Positions 50,477 through 59,298 of a stretch of DNA of 64,000 nt are shown here, piece after piece. The notes under the pieces were generated by a model, which was given only the letters and a program-made list of their open reading frames with translations, was not told the DNA's origin and searched no databases. Each line of letters starts with the position of its first letter. The stretch's first letter is position 1. The stretch is from Rahnella woolbedingensis (GTDB lineage Bacteria; Pseudomonadota; Gammaproteobacteria; Enterobacterales; Enterobacteriaceae), in assembly GCF_003602095.1 (NCBI RefSeq), contig NZ_RAHH01000028.1:1-64000 (forward strand), given 5' to 3'. A program made the position numbers and the translations under genes.

Positions 50477-51192
50477 TGAAGTTCTATCGTCCGCTGAAAC
50501 GCATTGAAGCGATCACCTTCGATTTAGACGACACGCTGTATGACAATTACGATGTTATCCGTCGCACCGATTCTGAAACGCTGAAATCAATTCAGGGTTT
50601 TCATCCGGCACTGGCTGAAATGGCACCGGACACCATCCGCCTGATGCGCGCAGAATTGCTGGCAGAGGATGCTGAGATTTATCACGACGTCACCGAATGG
50701 CGTCGTCAGGCCGTTTTGCTGGCGATGACCCGCGCAGGCCTGAGCGAAGGCGATGCCAAACTGGGCACAAAAGCCGCGATGGAAACCTTCGCCCTGTGGC
50801 GCAGCCGGATTTATGTGCCGGGAGAAAATCACGACGCGCTGGCCGCCCTGGCTGAACGCTGGCCTTTAGTGGCGATCACCAACGGCAATGCCGATCCGCA
50901 CGCCTGTGGCCTGGCGCAGTATTTCCAGTTCACCCTGCGTGCCGGCGATCATGGCCGCGCCAAGCCTTATGCTGACATGTATAAAAAGGCGTCGATGAAG
51001 CTGGATATTCCGCTGGAAAACATTCTCCACGTTGGCGATGACCTGACGACGGACGTCGCGGGTTCCGTGCGTTGCGGCATGCAATCGTGCTGGATTAATT
51101 TGCGCGAAGGCGACCTGATGCACATTAAGGATGCCCGTCTGTTACCGCATATTGAGATTTCGCAGTTGGCATCGCTGACAGCATTGCTATAA
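50473..51192 (+). CDS. yigB: HAD-superfamily phosphatase YigB (FMN phosphatase)
   Basis: A 239-residue HAD hydrolase. Motif I is [10 protein letters not shown] (nucleophile Asp near residue 16), motif II is AITNGNA, motif III/IV is [14 protein letters not shown]. coli YigB dephosphorylates FMN and some sugar phosphates. ATG overlaps the xerC stop (ATGATG; the second ATG three bases on is an alternative). Confidence 0.93.
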   Translation: MMKFYRPLKRIEAITFDLDDTLYDNYDVIRRTDSETLKSIQGFHPALAEMAPDTIRLMRAELLAEDAEIYHDVTEWRRQAVLLAMTRAGLSEGDAKLGTKAAMETFALWRSRIYVPGENHDALAALAERWPLVAITNGNADPHACGLAQYFQFTLRAGDHGRAKPYADMYKKASMKLDIPLENILHVGDDLTTDVAGSVRCGMQSCWINLREGDLMHIKDARLLPHIEISQLASLTALL

Positions 51193-51207
51193 TCCCTTCA
51201 TAAATTA

Positions 51208-51227
51208 CTCTGTATAAATTCACAGTA
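51208..51227. promoter_or_regulatory. LexA box of uvrD
   Basis: CTGT-N8-ACAG at 51210-51225 within an AT-rich core (CTGTATAAATTCACAG), 52 bases before the uvrD ATG and overlapping a TATAAT-type promoter at about 51187-51192. It matches the SOS consensus, and uvrD is a known LexA target. Confidence 0.88.
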
Positions 51228-51277
51228 GAAAAGCATTCACGTGGTGAGTGTTTTTCTCATCCTGACAAACGGTGCCT

Positions 51278-53443
51278 ATGGACGTTTCTGACCTGCTCGA
51301 CAGCCTGAATGAAAAACAACGTGAAGCCGTGGCCGCGCCGCGCAGCAATCTGTTGGTGCTGGCCGGGGCAGGCAGTGGCAAAACCCGCGTGCTGGTTCAC
51401 CGCATCGCGTGGCTGCTGGCAGTCGAAAAGTGCTCGCCGTATTCCATTATGGCGGTGACTTTCACCAACAAAGCGGCGGCGGAAATGCGCCACCGTATCG
51501 ACCAGCTGATTGGCACCAGTCAGGGTGGCATGTGGATCGGTACCTTCCACGGCCTTGCGCACCGCTTGCTGCGTGCGCACCATCTGGACGCTAATCTGCC
51601 GCAGGATTTCCAGATCCTCGACAGTGACGACCAGATGCGTCTGATTAAGCGTCTGATCAAAGCGCTGAACATCGACGAGAAACAATGGCCGCCGCGCCAG
51701 GCAATGTGGTACATCAACGGCAAAAAAGACGAAGGTCTTCGCCCGCAGCACGTTGAGACTTACAACAATCCTGTCGAAGCGACCTGGTTACGCATCTATC
51801 AGGCCTATCAGGAAGCCTGTGACCGCGCCGGGCTGGTGGATTTTGCCGAGTTACTGCTGCGCGCCCATGAACTCTGGCTGAACAAGCCGCATATTTTGCA
51901 GCATTACCGCGAGCGCTTTACCAACCTGATGGTGGACGAATTCCAGGACACCAACAGTATTCAGTACGCCTGGATCCGTCTGCTGGCGGGCGACAATAAT
52001 AACGTGATGATCGTTGGCGACGATGACCAGTCGATCTACGGCTGGCGCGGTGCGCAGGTTGAAAACATCCAGCGCTTCCTGAAAGATTTCCCGAATGCAG
52101 AAACTATCCGTCTGGAGCAGAACTACCGTTCGACCAGCACCATTCTGAAAGCTGCCAACTCGCTGATTGAAAACAATAACGGTCGTATGGGCAAAAACCT
52201 GTGGACTGAAGACGGCGAAGGCGAACCGATTTCACTGTATTGCGCATTCAACGAACTGGATGAATCGCGCTTTGTGGTTAATCGTATCAAAACCTGGCAG
52301 GACAACGGCGGTGCGCTGAAAGATTGCGCCATTCTTTACCGCAGCAATGCCCAGTCGCGTGTGCTGGAAGAAGCGTTGTTGCAGATGGCGATGCCATACC
52401 GAATTTATGGCGGGCAGCGGTTCTTTGACCGTCAGGAAATCAAAGATGCGCTGGCGTATCTGCGTCTGATGTCCAACCGCAATGATGATGCGGCGTTTGA
52501 GCGCGTGGTGAATACCCCGACGCGCGGCATCGGTGACCGCACGCTGGATGTGGTGCGCCAGACGGCCCGTGACCGTCAGCTCACCATGTGGCAGGCTACG
52601 CGTGCATTGTTACAGGAAAAGGTGCTGGCAGGCCGTGCAGCGTCATCCCTGCAACGTTTCACCGAACTGGTCGACGCACTGGCGCATGAAACTTCAGACA
52701 TGCCGCTCCACGTGCAGACTGACCGGGTGATCAAAGATTCCGGCCTGTTCATCATGTATGAGCAGGAAAAAGGCGAAAAAGGCCAGGCGCGAATCGAAAA
52801 CTTAGAGGAACTGGTGACGGCAACGCGTCAGTTCAGCTATCAGGATGAAGACGAAGATCTTATGCCGTTGCAGGCGTTCCTGTCGCACGCCGCGCTCGAA
52901 GCGGGTGAAGGGCAGGCGGATGCCAATCAGGACGCCACGCAACTGATGACGTTGCACTCGGCCAAAGGTCTGGAGTTCCCGCAGGTATTCATCGTCGGTA
53001 TGGAAGAAGGCATGTTCCCGAGTCAGATGTCGCTCGAAGAAGGCGGGCGTCTGGAAGAAGAACGTCGTCTGGCGTACGTTGGCGTCACCCGCGCCATGCA
53101 GAAACTGACCCTGACTTACGCCGAAACCCGCCGCTTATATGGCAAAGAAGTCTCCCATCGTCCGTCCCGTTTTGTCGGTGAATTACCGGAAGATTGTGTC
53201 GAAGAAGTCAGGATGCGCGCTAATGTGTCGCGTCCGATGAGCAACCGCAGCGTCGGCACGCCAACCAGCGTCAGCGATACCGGCTTCAAACTCGGCCAGC
53301 GCGTGACACATCCTAAATTTGGCGAAGGTACCATCGTCAACATGGAAGGCAGCGGCGAGCATAGCCGCCTGCAAGTGGCGTTCCCGGGCGAGGGCATAAA
53401 GTGGCTCGTTGCCGCCTACGCCAGGTTAGAAGCCGCAAGCTAG
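51278..53443 (+). CDS. uvrD: DNA helicase II UvrD
   Basis: A 721-residue SF1A 3'-5' helicase (E. coli 720). Walker A GAGSGKT at 30-36, motif [38 protein letters not shown] and [13 protein letters not shown]. The C-terminal Tudor-like tail (KLGQRVTHPKFGEGTIVNMEGSG) binds RNA polymerase. It acts in mismatch and nucleotide-excision repair. ATG at 51278 aligns with the family; a GTG two codons upstream is possible. Confidence 0.97.
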   Translation: MDVSDLLDSLNEKQREAVAAPRSNLLVLAGAGSGKTRVLVHRIAWLLAVEKCSPYSIMAVTFTNKAAAEMRHRIDQLIGTSQGGMWIGTFHGLAHRLLRAHHLDANLPQDFQILDSDDQMRLIKRLIKALNIDEKQWPPRQAMWYINGKKDEGLRPQHVETYNNPVEATWLRIYQAYQEACDRAGLVDFAELLLRAHELWLNKPHILQHYRERFTNLMVDEFQDTNSIQYAWIRLLAGDNNNVMIVGDDDQSIYGWRGAQVENIQRFLKDFPNAETIRLEQNYRSTSTILKAANSLIENNNGRMGKNLWTEDGEGEPISLYCAFNELDESRFVVNRIKTWQDNGGALKDCAILYRSNAQSRVLEEALLQMAMPYRIYGGQRFFDRQEIKDALAYLRLMSNRNDDAAFERVVNTPTRGIGDRTLDVVRQTARDRQLTMWQATRALLQEKVLAGRAASSLQRFTELVDALAHETSDMPLHVQTDRVIKDSGLFIMYEQEKGEKGQARIENLEELVTATRQFSYQDEDEDLMPLQAFLSHAALEAGEGQADANQDATQLMTLHSAKGLEFPQVFIVGMEEGMFPSQMSLEEGGRLEEERRLAYVGVTRAMQKLTLTYAETRRLYGKEVSHRPSRFVGELPEDCVEEVRMRANVSRPMSNRSVGTPTSVSDTGFKLGQRVTHPKFGEGTIVNMEGSGEHSRLQVAFPGEGIKWLVAAYARLEAAS

Positions 53444-53452
53444 CTTACTGGT

Positions 53453-53533
53453 GCTTTTGAGCTTGGGCAGTGCTCGCAATCCTCACGTACTTTAGTACGC
53501 TCCGGTTGCTGCGCGCTGTCCGCACTTAAAAGC
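53453..53533. repeat. Palindromic repeat between uvrD and the cupin gene
   Basis: An 81-base imperfect inverted repeat centred on CGTACT-TT-AGTACG (53486-53499). Arms run from GCTTTT (53453) to AAAAGC (53533) and contain matching blocks GGGCAGTGCTCGCAA / TTGCTGCGCGCTGTCC. It differs from the ilv repeats and is likely another interspersed palindrome family; between two convergent genes it can serve as a transcription barrier. Confidence 0.7.
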
Positions 53534-53564
53534 CCTGCGCCGCTGACGCTTGCACAGCGGTGTA

Positions 53565-54041
53565 TTAAAGGGCGAAAACCTCACCCACTTCGGCTTTCGC
53601 ATACCATTCCAGCGTTTCTTTTACGCCTTCTTCGCCTTCCGGCGGAGTACCTGGCAGATAATCTTGTTCCTGCACCGGCTGATACGCGCCATGTTTCACT
53701 TCAAAAATCACGCCGCCTTCGTCGAGGGATAACACGCTGTGCCAGGTGTTGACCGGGATTTCCAGCAGCCGGGTTTCTGCGCCGAGCCACAGACGGTCGG
53801 TGACTTTGCCGCTATTATCGTAAATCAGCACCAGAAAACGTCCGCGCAGGGCGGTCAGCATTTCCCACGTGTGCGGATGGCGGTGGATGCGCACGTAGGT
53901 ACCCGGTTCCATCGCAATCGCCAGACGTTGCACGTCATCTTCCGGTGCCGGATGGATATTAAGATTCTGGCGCAGTCGCGGGGAATGAGCGGCTTTAGTG
54001 ATCAGATCACACAGCGTGTCCTGGTTTATTTGCTTAATCAT
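53565..54041 (-). CDS. WbuC-family cupin protein
   Basis: A 158-residue single-cupin protein. The family blocks are SPRLRQNLNIHP, EPGTYVRIHRHPHTWEMLTALRGRF (metal-binding His residues in HRHPHTWE) and VNTWHSVLSLDEGGVIFEVKHGAY. WbuC-type cupins often lie in O-antigen clusters; their reaction is unknown. The frame runs 48 codons further upstream, but the ATG at 54041 after AGAGACTC matches the family start. Here it stands alone between uvrD and corA. Confidence 0.85.
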   Translation of the reverse strand: MIKQINQDTLCDLITKAAHSPRLRQNLNIHPAPEDDVQRLAIAMEPGTYVRIHRHPHTWEMLTALRGRFLVLIYDNSGKVTDRLWLGAETRLLEIPVNTWHSVLSLDEGGVIFEVKHGAYQPVQEQDYLPGTPPEGEEGVKETLEWYAKAEVGEVFAL

Positions 54042-54187
54042 TATGAGTCTCTGCCTGAGAAGCGATGGGAACGGGAAAATCCAGTGCCTGAGTGTAGCCA
54101 AAAAAACGGTCAGACATAAGCCGGGAAAGGTTATCAACACCGTCTGAAATTTATGCATAAATGTTGCCAGAATAGATTTGTTCACGG

Positions 54188-54217
54188 TTGACAGTCTTTT
54201 TATTACCGGCGTAACAT
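54188..54217 (+). promoter_or_regulatory. Predicted corA promoter
   Basis: A consensus -35 TTGACA (54188-54193) and TAACAT (54212-54217) with 18-base spacing. Transcription would start near 54224, giving a leader of about 250 bases before corA. Confidence 0.65.
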
Positions 54218-54233
54218 GCGCGCACTATTATCA

Positions 54234-54305
54234 ATGAGGAACTGCGCCTTGGACACACCCAGTAGATACTGGCTCAATAACCTGTTTTCCAGGTACCACT
54301 TCTAA
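54234..54305 (+). CDS. corA leader ORF (corL-like)
   Basis: An ORF of 23 codons from ATG (54234) or 18 codons from an in-frame TTG at 54249, ending at TAA 54303-54305. The TTG has a good Shine-Dalgarno GAGGA (54236-54240) eight bases before it, whereas the ATG lies only about ten bases after the predicted transcription start. Salmonella corA is preceded by a leader ORF, corL, whose translation sets Rho-dependent termination in the leader; this ORF occupies the equivalent place. Identity with corL is by position, not by sequence comparison. Confidence 0.6.
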   Translation: MRNCALDTPSRYWLNNLFSRYHF

Positions 54306-54332
54306 GGCCCTCCTCATTGCTGATGGCCTTAG
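54302..54332 (+). promoter_or_regulatory. corA leader hairpin
   Basis: Perfect 8-bp stem CTAAGGCC / GGCCTTAG beginning at the leader ORF stop codon. Its 15-base loop contains TCCTCATTG (54311-54319), the exact complement of CAATGAGGA (54232-54240), which covers the leader ORF ATG and Shine-Dalgarno. Two mutually dependent structures are possible. Confidence 0.6.
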
Positions 54333-54472
54333 TGGTTGTCAGCGACCCCCGTTCTGTCGCTGTGAGTCAGATCTGACGTTGGTCTGAATTACGTCGGTGA
54401 CATTTTTCACTCCGTGATTTTCTGTGCTTCAACGCGTTGTCCACTTTCCGTAATTTTTGGGAGAACGGGCAC

Positions 54473-55423
54473 ATGCTGAGTGCTTTTAAATTAGAAAACA
54501 GCCGCTTATCCCGTTTAGAGCTGGACGAGTCAGACGATCTCAAAACTTCATTGTGGGTCGATCTGGTGGAGCCTGACGAGCAGGAACGTGAGCGCGTTCA
54601 ATGTGAATTAGGGCAAAGCCTGGCGACGCGTCCTGAACTGGACGACATCGAAGCCTCTGCACGTTTCTTTGAAGACGAAGACGGCCTGCACATTCACTCC
54701 TTCTTTTATTACGAAGATGCCGAAGACCATGCGGGCAACAGCACCGTCGCATTTACCGTGCGCGAAGGCCGTCTGTATACCCTGCGTGAGCGCGAGTTAC
54801 CGGCGTTTCGTCTTTATCGTATGCGTGCCCGTAACCAGAAACTGGTCGACGGCAATGCGTACGAACTGCTGCTGGATTTGTTCGAAACTAAAATCGAACA
54901 GCTGGCGGATGAAATTGAAAACATCTACAGCGATCTGGAAAAACTCAGCCGCGTAATCATGGAAGGGCATCAGGGCGACGAATATGACGCCGCGCTGTCC
55001 ACGCTGGCAGAGCTGGAAGATATCGGCTGGAAAGTCCGTCTGTGTCTGATGGATACCCAGCGCGCACTGAATTTCCTGGTGCGTAAAGCCCGCTTACCGG
55101 CAGGTCAGCTGGAGCAGGCGCGCGAAGTGTTACGCGATATCGAATCCCTGCTTCCGCACAACGAATCTCTGTTCCAGAAAGTGAACTTCCTGATGCAGGC
55201 GGCGATGGGCTTTATCAACATCGAACAGAACCGCATCATCAAGATTTTCTCGGTGGTATCCGTCGTATTCCTGCCGCCAACGCTGGTGGCATCCAGCTAC
55301 GGGATGAACTTCGAATTCATGCCTGAGCTGAAATGGTCATTCGGTTATCCGGGAGCGATTGCACTGATGATCCTCGCCGGTCTGGCACCTTATCTGTACT
55401 TCAAACGTAAAAACTGGTTATAA
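54473..55423 (+). CDS. corA: Magnesium/cobalt channel CorA
   Basis: A 316-residue CorA channel, same length as the E. coli protein. A large cytoplasmic domain (about 1-250) with a long stalk helix precedes two transmembrane helices (about 255-275 and 290-310), with the selectivity motif YGMN followed by FEFMPE and the basic C-terminus KRKNWL. It is the main constitutive Mg2+ uptake route. ATG at 54473 follows GGGAGAACGGG; the longer frame from 54437 is not supported. Confidence 0.97.
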   Translation: MLSAFKLENSRLSRLELDESDDLKTSLWVDLVEPDEQERERVQCELGQSLATRPELDDIEASARFFEDEDGLHIHSFFYYEDAEDHAGNSTVAFTVREGRLYTLRERELPAFRLYRMRARNQKLVDGNAYELLLDLFETKIEQLADEIENIYSDLEKLSRVIMEGHQGDEYDAALSTLAELEDIGWKVRLCLMDTQRALNFLVRKARLPAGQLEQAREVLRDIESLLPHNESLFQKVNFLMQAAMGFINIEQNRIIKIFSVVSVVFLPPTLVASSYGMNFEFMPELKWSFGYPGAIALMILAGLAPYLYFKRKNWL

Positions 55424-55441
55424 CCGGCCAGACAATATTTC

Positions 55442-55468
55442 TCCCTCTCAGGCGCGTTCTGAGAGGGA
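55442..55468 (+). terminator. Stem-loop after corA
   Basis: Stem TCCCTCTCAG / CTGAGAGGGA with a 7-base loop 20 bases after the corA stop; the tail is only weakly T-rich, so termination strength is uncertain. Confidence 0.55.
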
Positions 55469-55560
55469 AATTCCTGCGTTGTTTCCCCCCTCGGTTCCCT
55501 CCGGTGTTTGAAATATGTTAATAAAGAGCGGCGAATTCTCTTAACTACAGACCAGAAATC

Positions 55561-56628
55561 ATGTTGATGGAAAGGATGGCTCCGGCGGGCCAGTGGTTTA
55601 TCCTCGTTGTTGCCTCGCTTGTGCTAGGCATTATTTTTCAGACCTTCCATGTGCCAGCCGCACTGTTACTGGGGCCGATGATTATCGGCGTCATCATGGG
55701 GCTGCTGGGTGCCAGCGTGCGTATCCACCCGCTGTTTTTCAAAATTTCTCAGGGTATTTTGGGTTGTATGATTGCCCAAAGCCTGTCGCCGTCGATATTA
55801 CCTCCGTTACTCAATGACTGGCCGCTGGTGCTGATGGTGCTGGTCGCCACGCTGCTGGCCAGCGGGCTTTCCGGCTGGCTGCTGGTGCGTTTTAGTCAGT
55901 TACCCGGCCCGACCGGTGCGTGGGGCTCATCCCCTGGCGGTGCCAGTGCCATGGTGGCCATGGCCGGGGATTTCGGGGCAGATGTGCGTCTGGTGGCGTT
56001 TATGCAGTATCTGCGCGTGCTGTTTGTTGCCACGGCTGCCGCATTTGTTGCCCGCATGGCGATGGGCGACAGCGCATCGCTGGCGGCTGCGGTAGTGTGG
56101 TTTCCGCCGCTGACGTGGCGCTTTTTCGCCACGGTATTTCTGGCGCTGGCAGGCGTCTGGCTCGGGCCGCGTTTGCGTATTCCTTCCGGCGCATTGCTGC
56201 TGCCCGCAGTGGTCGGTGCGGTCTTACATTCCACCGGTACCGTGACGTTAGAAGTGCCGGAATGGCTGCTGGCGATGGCTTACACGCTGATTGGCTGGAG
56301 TGTCGGCCTGCGGTTCACGCGTCCTATTTTCAAACTGGCATTGCGCACACTGCCGCAGATGATCGCATCGATTATCGGGCTGATGCTGATTTGCGGCGGT
56401 ATGGCGTGGGTGCTCACCAAATTGCTGGGCGTGGATATGCTGACGGCGTATCTGGCGACCAGCCCGGGCGGGCTGGATACCGTGGCAATTATTGCGGCGG
56501 GGAGCCATGCGGATTTAGGGTTTGTGATGGCGATGCAGACGTTGCGTCTGTTAACCATTCTGGCGACCGGTCCGGCGATGGCGCGCTTTATCTCACGCAG
56601 CGCTGTGCCCGTTTCTTCCTCGTCGTAA
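55561..56628 (+). CDS. AbrB-family membrane protein
   Basis: A 355-residue hydrophobic protein with about 10 transmembrane helices in two similar halves. The duplicated motif GAWGSSPGGASAMVAMAGDFGAD and YLATSPGGLDTVAIIAAGSHAD is characteristic of the AbrB (ammonia monooxygenase-like, PF05145) family, whose members are putative transporters or regulators of aidB. Function unknown. Start is uncertain among ATGs at 55561 and 55570. It is not at this place in E. coli. Its last 36 bases overlap the end of rarD on the other strand. Confidence 0.82.
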   Translation: MLMERMAPAGQWFILVVASLVLGIIFQTFHVPAALLLGPMIIGVIMGLLGASVRIHPLFFKISQGILGCMIAQSLSPSILPPLLNDWPLVLMVLVATLLASGLSGWLLVRFSQLPGPTGAWGSSPGGASAMVAMAGDFGADVRLVAFMQYLRVLFVATAAAFVARMAMGDSASLAAAVVWFPPLTWRFFATVFLALAGVWLGPRLRIPSGALLLPAVVGAVLHSTGTVTLEVPEWLLAMAYTLIGWSVGLRFTRPIFKLALRTLPQMIASIIGLMLICGGMAWVLTKLLGVDMLTAYLATSPGGLDTVAIIAAGSHADLGFVMAMQTLRLLTILATGPAMARFISRSAVPVSSSS

Positions 56629-57507
56629 ACGTCCCTGCGTGTAGAGCGCATCGGTGATAAAGCACAGCAGCCCCATCCAGATAAAGCCAAAGGTGATGAG
56701 CTGCGACGTATTAACGGTTTCACCGTAGAACACTACCGCCAGCAGGAACATCAGCGTCGGGCCGAGATACTGGAAAAAGCCCAGCGTTGACAGTTTCAGG
56801 CGGGCGGCGGCGGCGGTGAAGAACAGCAGCGGAATGGTGGTAATAATCCCGGCGGCCATCAGCAGTAAATCCAGCGACCACGGATTAGCAGCCAGATTGC
56901 TGGTCGGACTGTTGGCGATAAAGAACAGATAGACTCCCGCAACCGGCAGCAGCCACAGCGTTTCAATCAGCATGCCGGTTTGCGAATCGACACTGATTTT
57001 TTTACGCAGCAGACCGTAAAAGGCAAACGTCAGTGACAGCCCGATGGCAATGATGGGTACCGACCCAAAAATCCACACCTGAATCAGTACCCCGGCGAAA
57101 GCCAGCGCGACAGCAAACCACTGCAAACTCCGGAACCTTTCCCGCAAAAACAACATCCCAAGCACCACATTCACCAGCGGATTGATAAAGTAGCCTAGGC
57201 TGGCTTCCAGAATGTGGTCATGATTTATCGCCCAAATAAAAATCAGCCAGTTCCCACCGACAAGCAGGGCGGTAATCAGTAACATGCCGACTTTCTTCGG
57301 TTGTGCCAGTACCCGCCGGACATCGCCCCAGCTGCGGCTGACGGAGAGCAGCACTAACATAAAGAAGAATGACCAGATAACCCTGTGAGTCAGAATTTCG
57401 TCAGCGGGCACCTGTTTGATCAGCTTGAAGTACGCCGGGGCGACTCCCCAGATCAGATAGGCGATAAAGGCAAAAATAACACCTTGCCGGGTACGTTGTG
57501 CGTCCAT
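56593..57507 (-). CDS. rarD: EamA-family permease RarD
   Basis: A 304-residue drug/metabolite transporter with 10 predicted helices, closely matching E. coli RarD (296). Conserved blocks: RQGVIFAFIAYLIWGVAPAYFKL, ADEILTHRVIWSFFFM, HILEASLGYFINPLVNVVLGM. E. coli annotations link it to chloramphenicol resistance but the substrate is unproven. The extra C-terminal residues overlap the AbrB-family gene. Confidence 0.92.
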   Translation of the reverse strand: MDAQRTRQGVIFAFIAYLIWGVAPAYFKLIKQVPADEILTHRVIWSFFFMLVLLSVSRSWGDVRRVLAQPKKVGMLLITALLVGGNWLIFIWAINHDHILEASLGYFINPLVNVVLGMLFLRERFRSLQWFAVALAFAGVLIQVWIFGSVPIIAIGLSLTFAFYGLLRKKISVDSQTGMLIETLWLLPVAGVYLFFIANSPTSNLAANPWSLDLLLMAAGIITTIPLLFFTAAAARLKLSTLGFFQYLGPTLMFLLAVVFYGETVNTSQLITFGFIWMGLLCFITDALYTQGRLRRGRNGHSAA

Positions 57508-57554
57508 GAGGTACCTGAAAAAAGAGTAAGGAAAGAAGCGGAGTTTACCTGATT

Positions 57555-58037
57555 TCAGCCGACCATATAGGTCGCCGTGGTCGTGGCGATATGAATGCCG
57601 GTGTCACTGTGCAGATCGACACGTGCCACCGAAACTTTATTCCCGGCGCGGACCAGGCTTGCGCAAGCAATAAAGTAATCACCACGACCCGGACGCAGAT
57701 AATCCACGCGCAAATCGATGGTACCCATTTTTGATAACCGCTGGCGCATTTCCGCTTCCAGCAACGGGTGATCGAGTTTGTCGCGGCGGATAAGCGAACT
57801 GGTCACGCAGACCAGTCCGGCGGCGACATCCAGCACTGCCGCAATCACACCGCCATGCAGGATTTTTTGTGCAGCATTGCCCACCAGTTTGGTCTGGTTG
57901 GTAAATTTTAACTCTGCGTAATCGCAGTCGAGACGTTTCAGTTCGAGGCCCAGTTCGCGGTTAAACGGCATATCGTAAACGAAAATATTGCCGATCAGTT
58001 GCAGGGCGGCCTCGTGGCTGAGAGATGAAGCAGACAT
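57555..58037 (-). CDS. yigI: Acyl-CoA thioesterase YigI
   Basis: A 160-residue single hot-dog-fold protein of the PaaI/YigI family (E. coli 155). The helix-entry motif [20 protein letters not shown] contains the HGG typical of thioesterases. E. coli YigI hydrolyses medium- and long-chain acyl-CoA. It lies 47 bases upstream of rarD on the same strand, a conserved pair. Confidence 0.9.
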   Translation of the reverse strand: MSASSLSHEAALQLIGNIFVYDMPFNRELGLELKRLDCDYAELKFTNQTKLVGNAAQKILHGGVIAAVLDVAAGLVCVTSSLIRRDKLDHPLLEAEMRQRLSKMGTIDLRVDYLRPGRGDYFIACASLVRAGNKVSVARVDLHSDTGIHIATTTATYMVG

Positions 58038-58290
58038 GAATGAATTCCTGACGAAAACGAGTGGACCGTATGTTCGCCGAAAAAGTTAACGAAGTGTTGA
58101 TTTTAGGTGCGGGTTAAAGGGATTACTACCTGACGAACGATAAATGTATTACATATTCATGTGGAAATGTATTTGCATGTAAAATACTCTGCTGCGAGAT
58201 TTTAGGTTTTAGCCAGTAATTTACCGGTCAGAAAGCGGGATTTTTTTCAAAAATAGTTCATCAATAACTTTAGGGCGAGGATAAGGAATA

Positions 58291-59169
58291 ATGCGTAAAA
58301 ATTGGGCTGTCGGGGCCACGTTGTTGGCGTTGCCATTAGCAGGCTTTGCAGAAGAAGCCACGGTACAGGAAGTGCATGATAAACCTGCTGTGCGCGGAAG
58401 CATTATTGCGAATATGTTGCAAGAGCACGACAACCCTTTCACCTTGTATCCTTACGAACCGAACTATCTGCTGTATACCGATACCAGCAATATCAATAAG
58501 AAAGCGATTCAGTCTTATGATTGGGCGAACGAAGCAAAACATGACGAAGTGGCTTTCCAGCTTAGCCTGGCATTCCCTTTATGGCGGGGTATTGCGGGTG
58601 ATAACTCGGTTCTTGGTGCCTCTTATACTCAGAACTCTTTCTGGCAGCTCTCCAACCGCGCCGCGTCTTCGCCTTTTCGTGAGACCAACTACGAACCGCA
58701 GCTCTTCCTCGCCTGGGCAACGGATTATGATTTCCTCGGCTGGACACTGCGTGAAGCAGAATATGGCGTCGTCCATCAGTCTAACGGCCGCTCAGACCCG
58801 ACTTCCCGCAGCTGGAACCGCGTGTACGCCCGCTTCATGGCGCAACACGGCAACTGGCAGGTGGATTTAAAACCGTGGTATCGCATTCCTGAAAGCGATG
58901 AAAACGACGATAACCCGGACATCAACAAATACATGGGTTATTACCGCCTGAAAGTGGGCTATGCGTGGGGCGACAGCGTGTTCAGCGTGGAAAGTCGTTA
59001 CAACTGGAACACCGGCTACGGCGGCGCAACCACCGGCTGGAGCTACCCGATTTCCAAACAGGTTCGCTTCTATACTCAGGTCTTCAGCGGGTATGGCGAA
59101 TCCCTGATCGACTACAACCATAAGCAGACCCGTATCGGCGTCGGTATCATGCTTAACGACATCATGTAA
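58291..59169 (+). CDS. pldA: Outer membrane phospholipase A
   Basis: A 292-residue beta-barrel enzyme with signal peptide 1-20 (cleavage after GFA). The catalytic triad is in YGVVHQSNGRSDPTSRSWNRVY (His, Ser, Asn). It is Ca2+-dependent, dimerises when outer-membrane asymmetry is lost and hydrolyses mislocalised phospholipids. The N-terminal mature segment is shorter than or diverged from E. coli (289 in total). AGGATAAGGAAT precedes the ATG. Confidence 0.96.
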   Translation: MRKNWAVGATLLALPLAGFAEEATVQEVHDKPAVRGSIIANMLQEHDNPFTLYPYEPNYLLYTDTSNINKKAIQSYDWANEAKHDEVAFQLSLAFPLWRGIAGDNSVLGASYTQNSFWQLSNRAASSPFRETNYEPQLFLAWATDYDFLGWTLREAEYGVVHQSNGRSDPTSRSWNRVYARFMAQHGNWQVDLKPWYRIPESDENDDNPDINKYMGYYRLKVGYAWGDSVFSVESRYNWNTGYGGATTGWSYPISKQVRFYTQVFSGYGESLIDYNHKQTRIGVGIMLNDIM

Positions 59170-59236
59170 TCCCCGGCATACGTCTGGTTGCAGTTGCGTT
59201 AGCTGCATCGCAGATAATTTAGGGTATATTATGTCG
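59166..59236. repeat. Possible degenerate palindromic repeat
   Basis: Between pldA and recQ, the sequence ends with ATAATTTAGGGTATATTA, like the right ends of the ilv repeats (ATTATTTAGGG). The left end is not clearly related, so this may be a decayed or different element. Confidence 0.4.
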
Positions 59237-59298
59237 GTGCAGTACAGCCCCGGCGGCTTTTGGGCTTAGCCGGGTGGTTTGAACAGTTGGGGAATTGA

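Noticed and set aside
55920-56657. 245-codon plus-strand frame
   Set aside because: Out-of-frame reading of the AbrB-family gene; Arg/Gly/Cys-rich, no domain.
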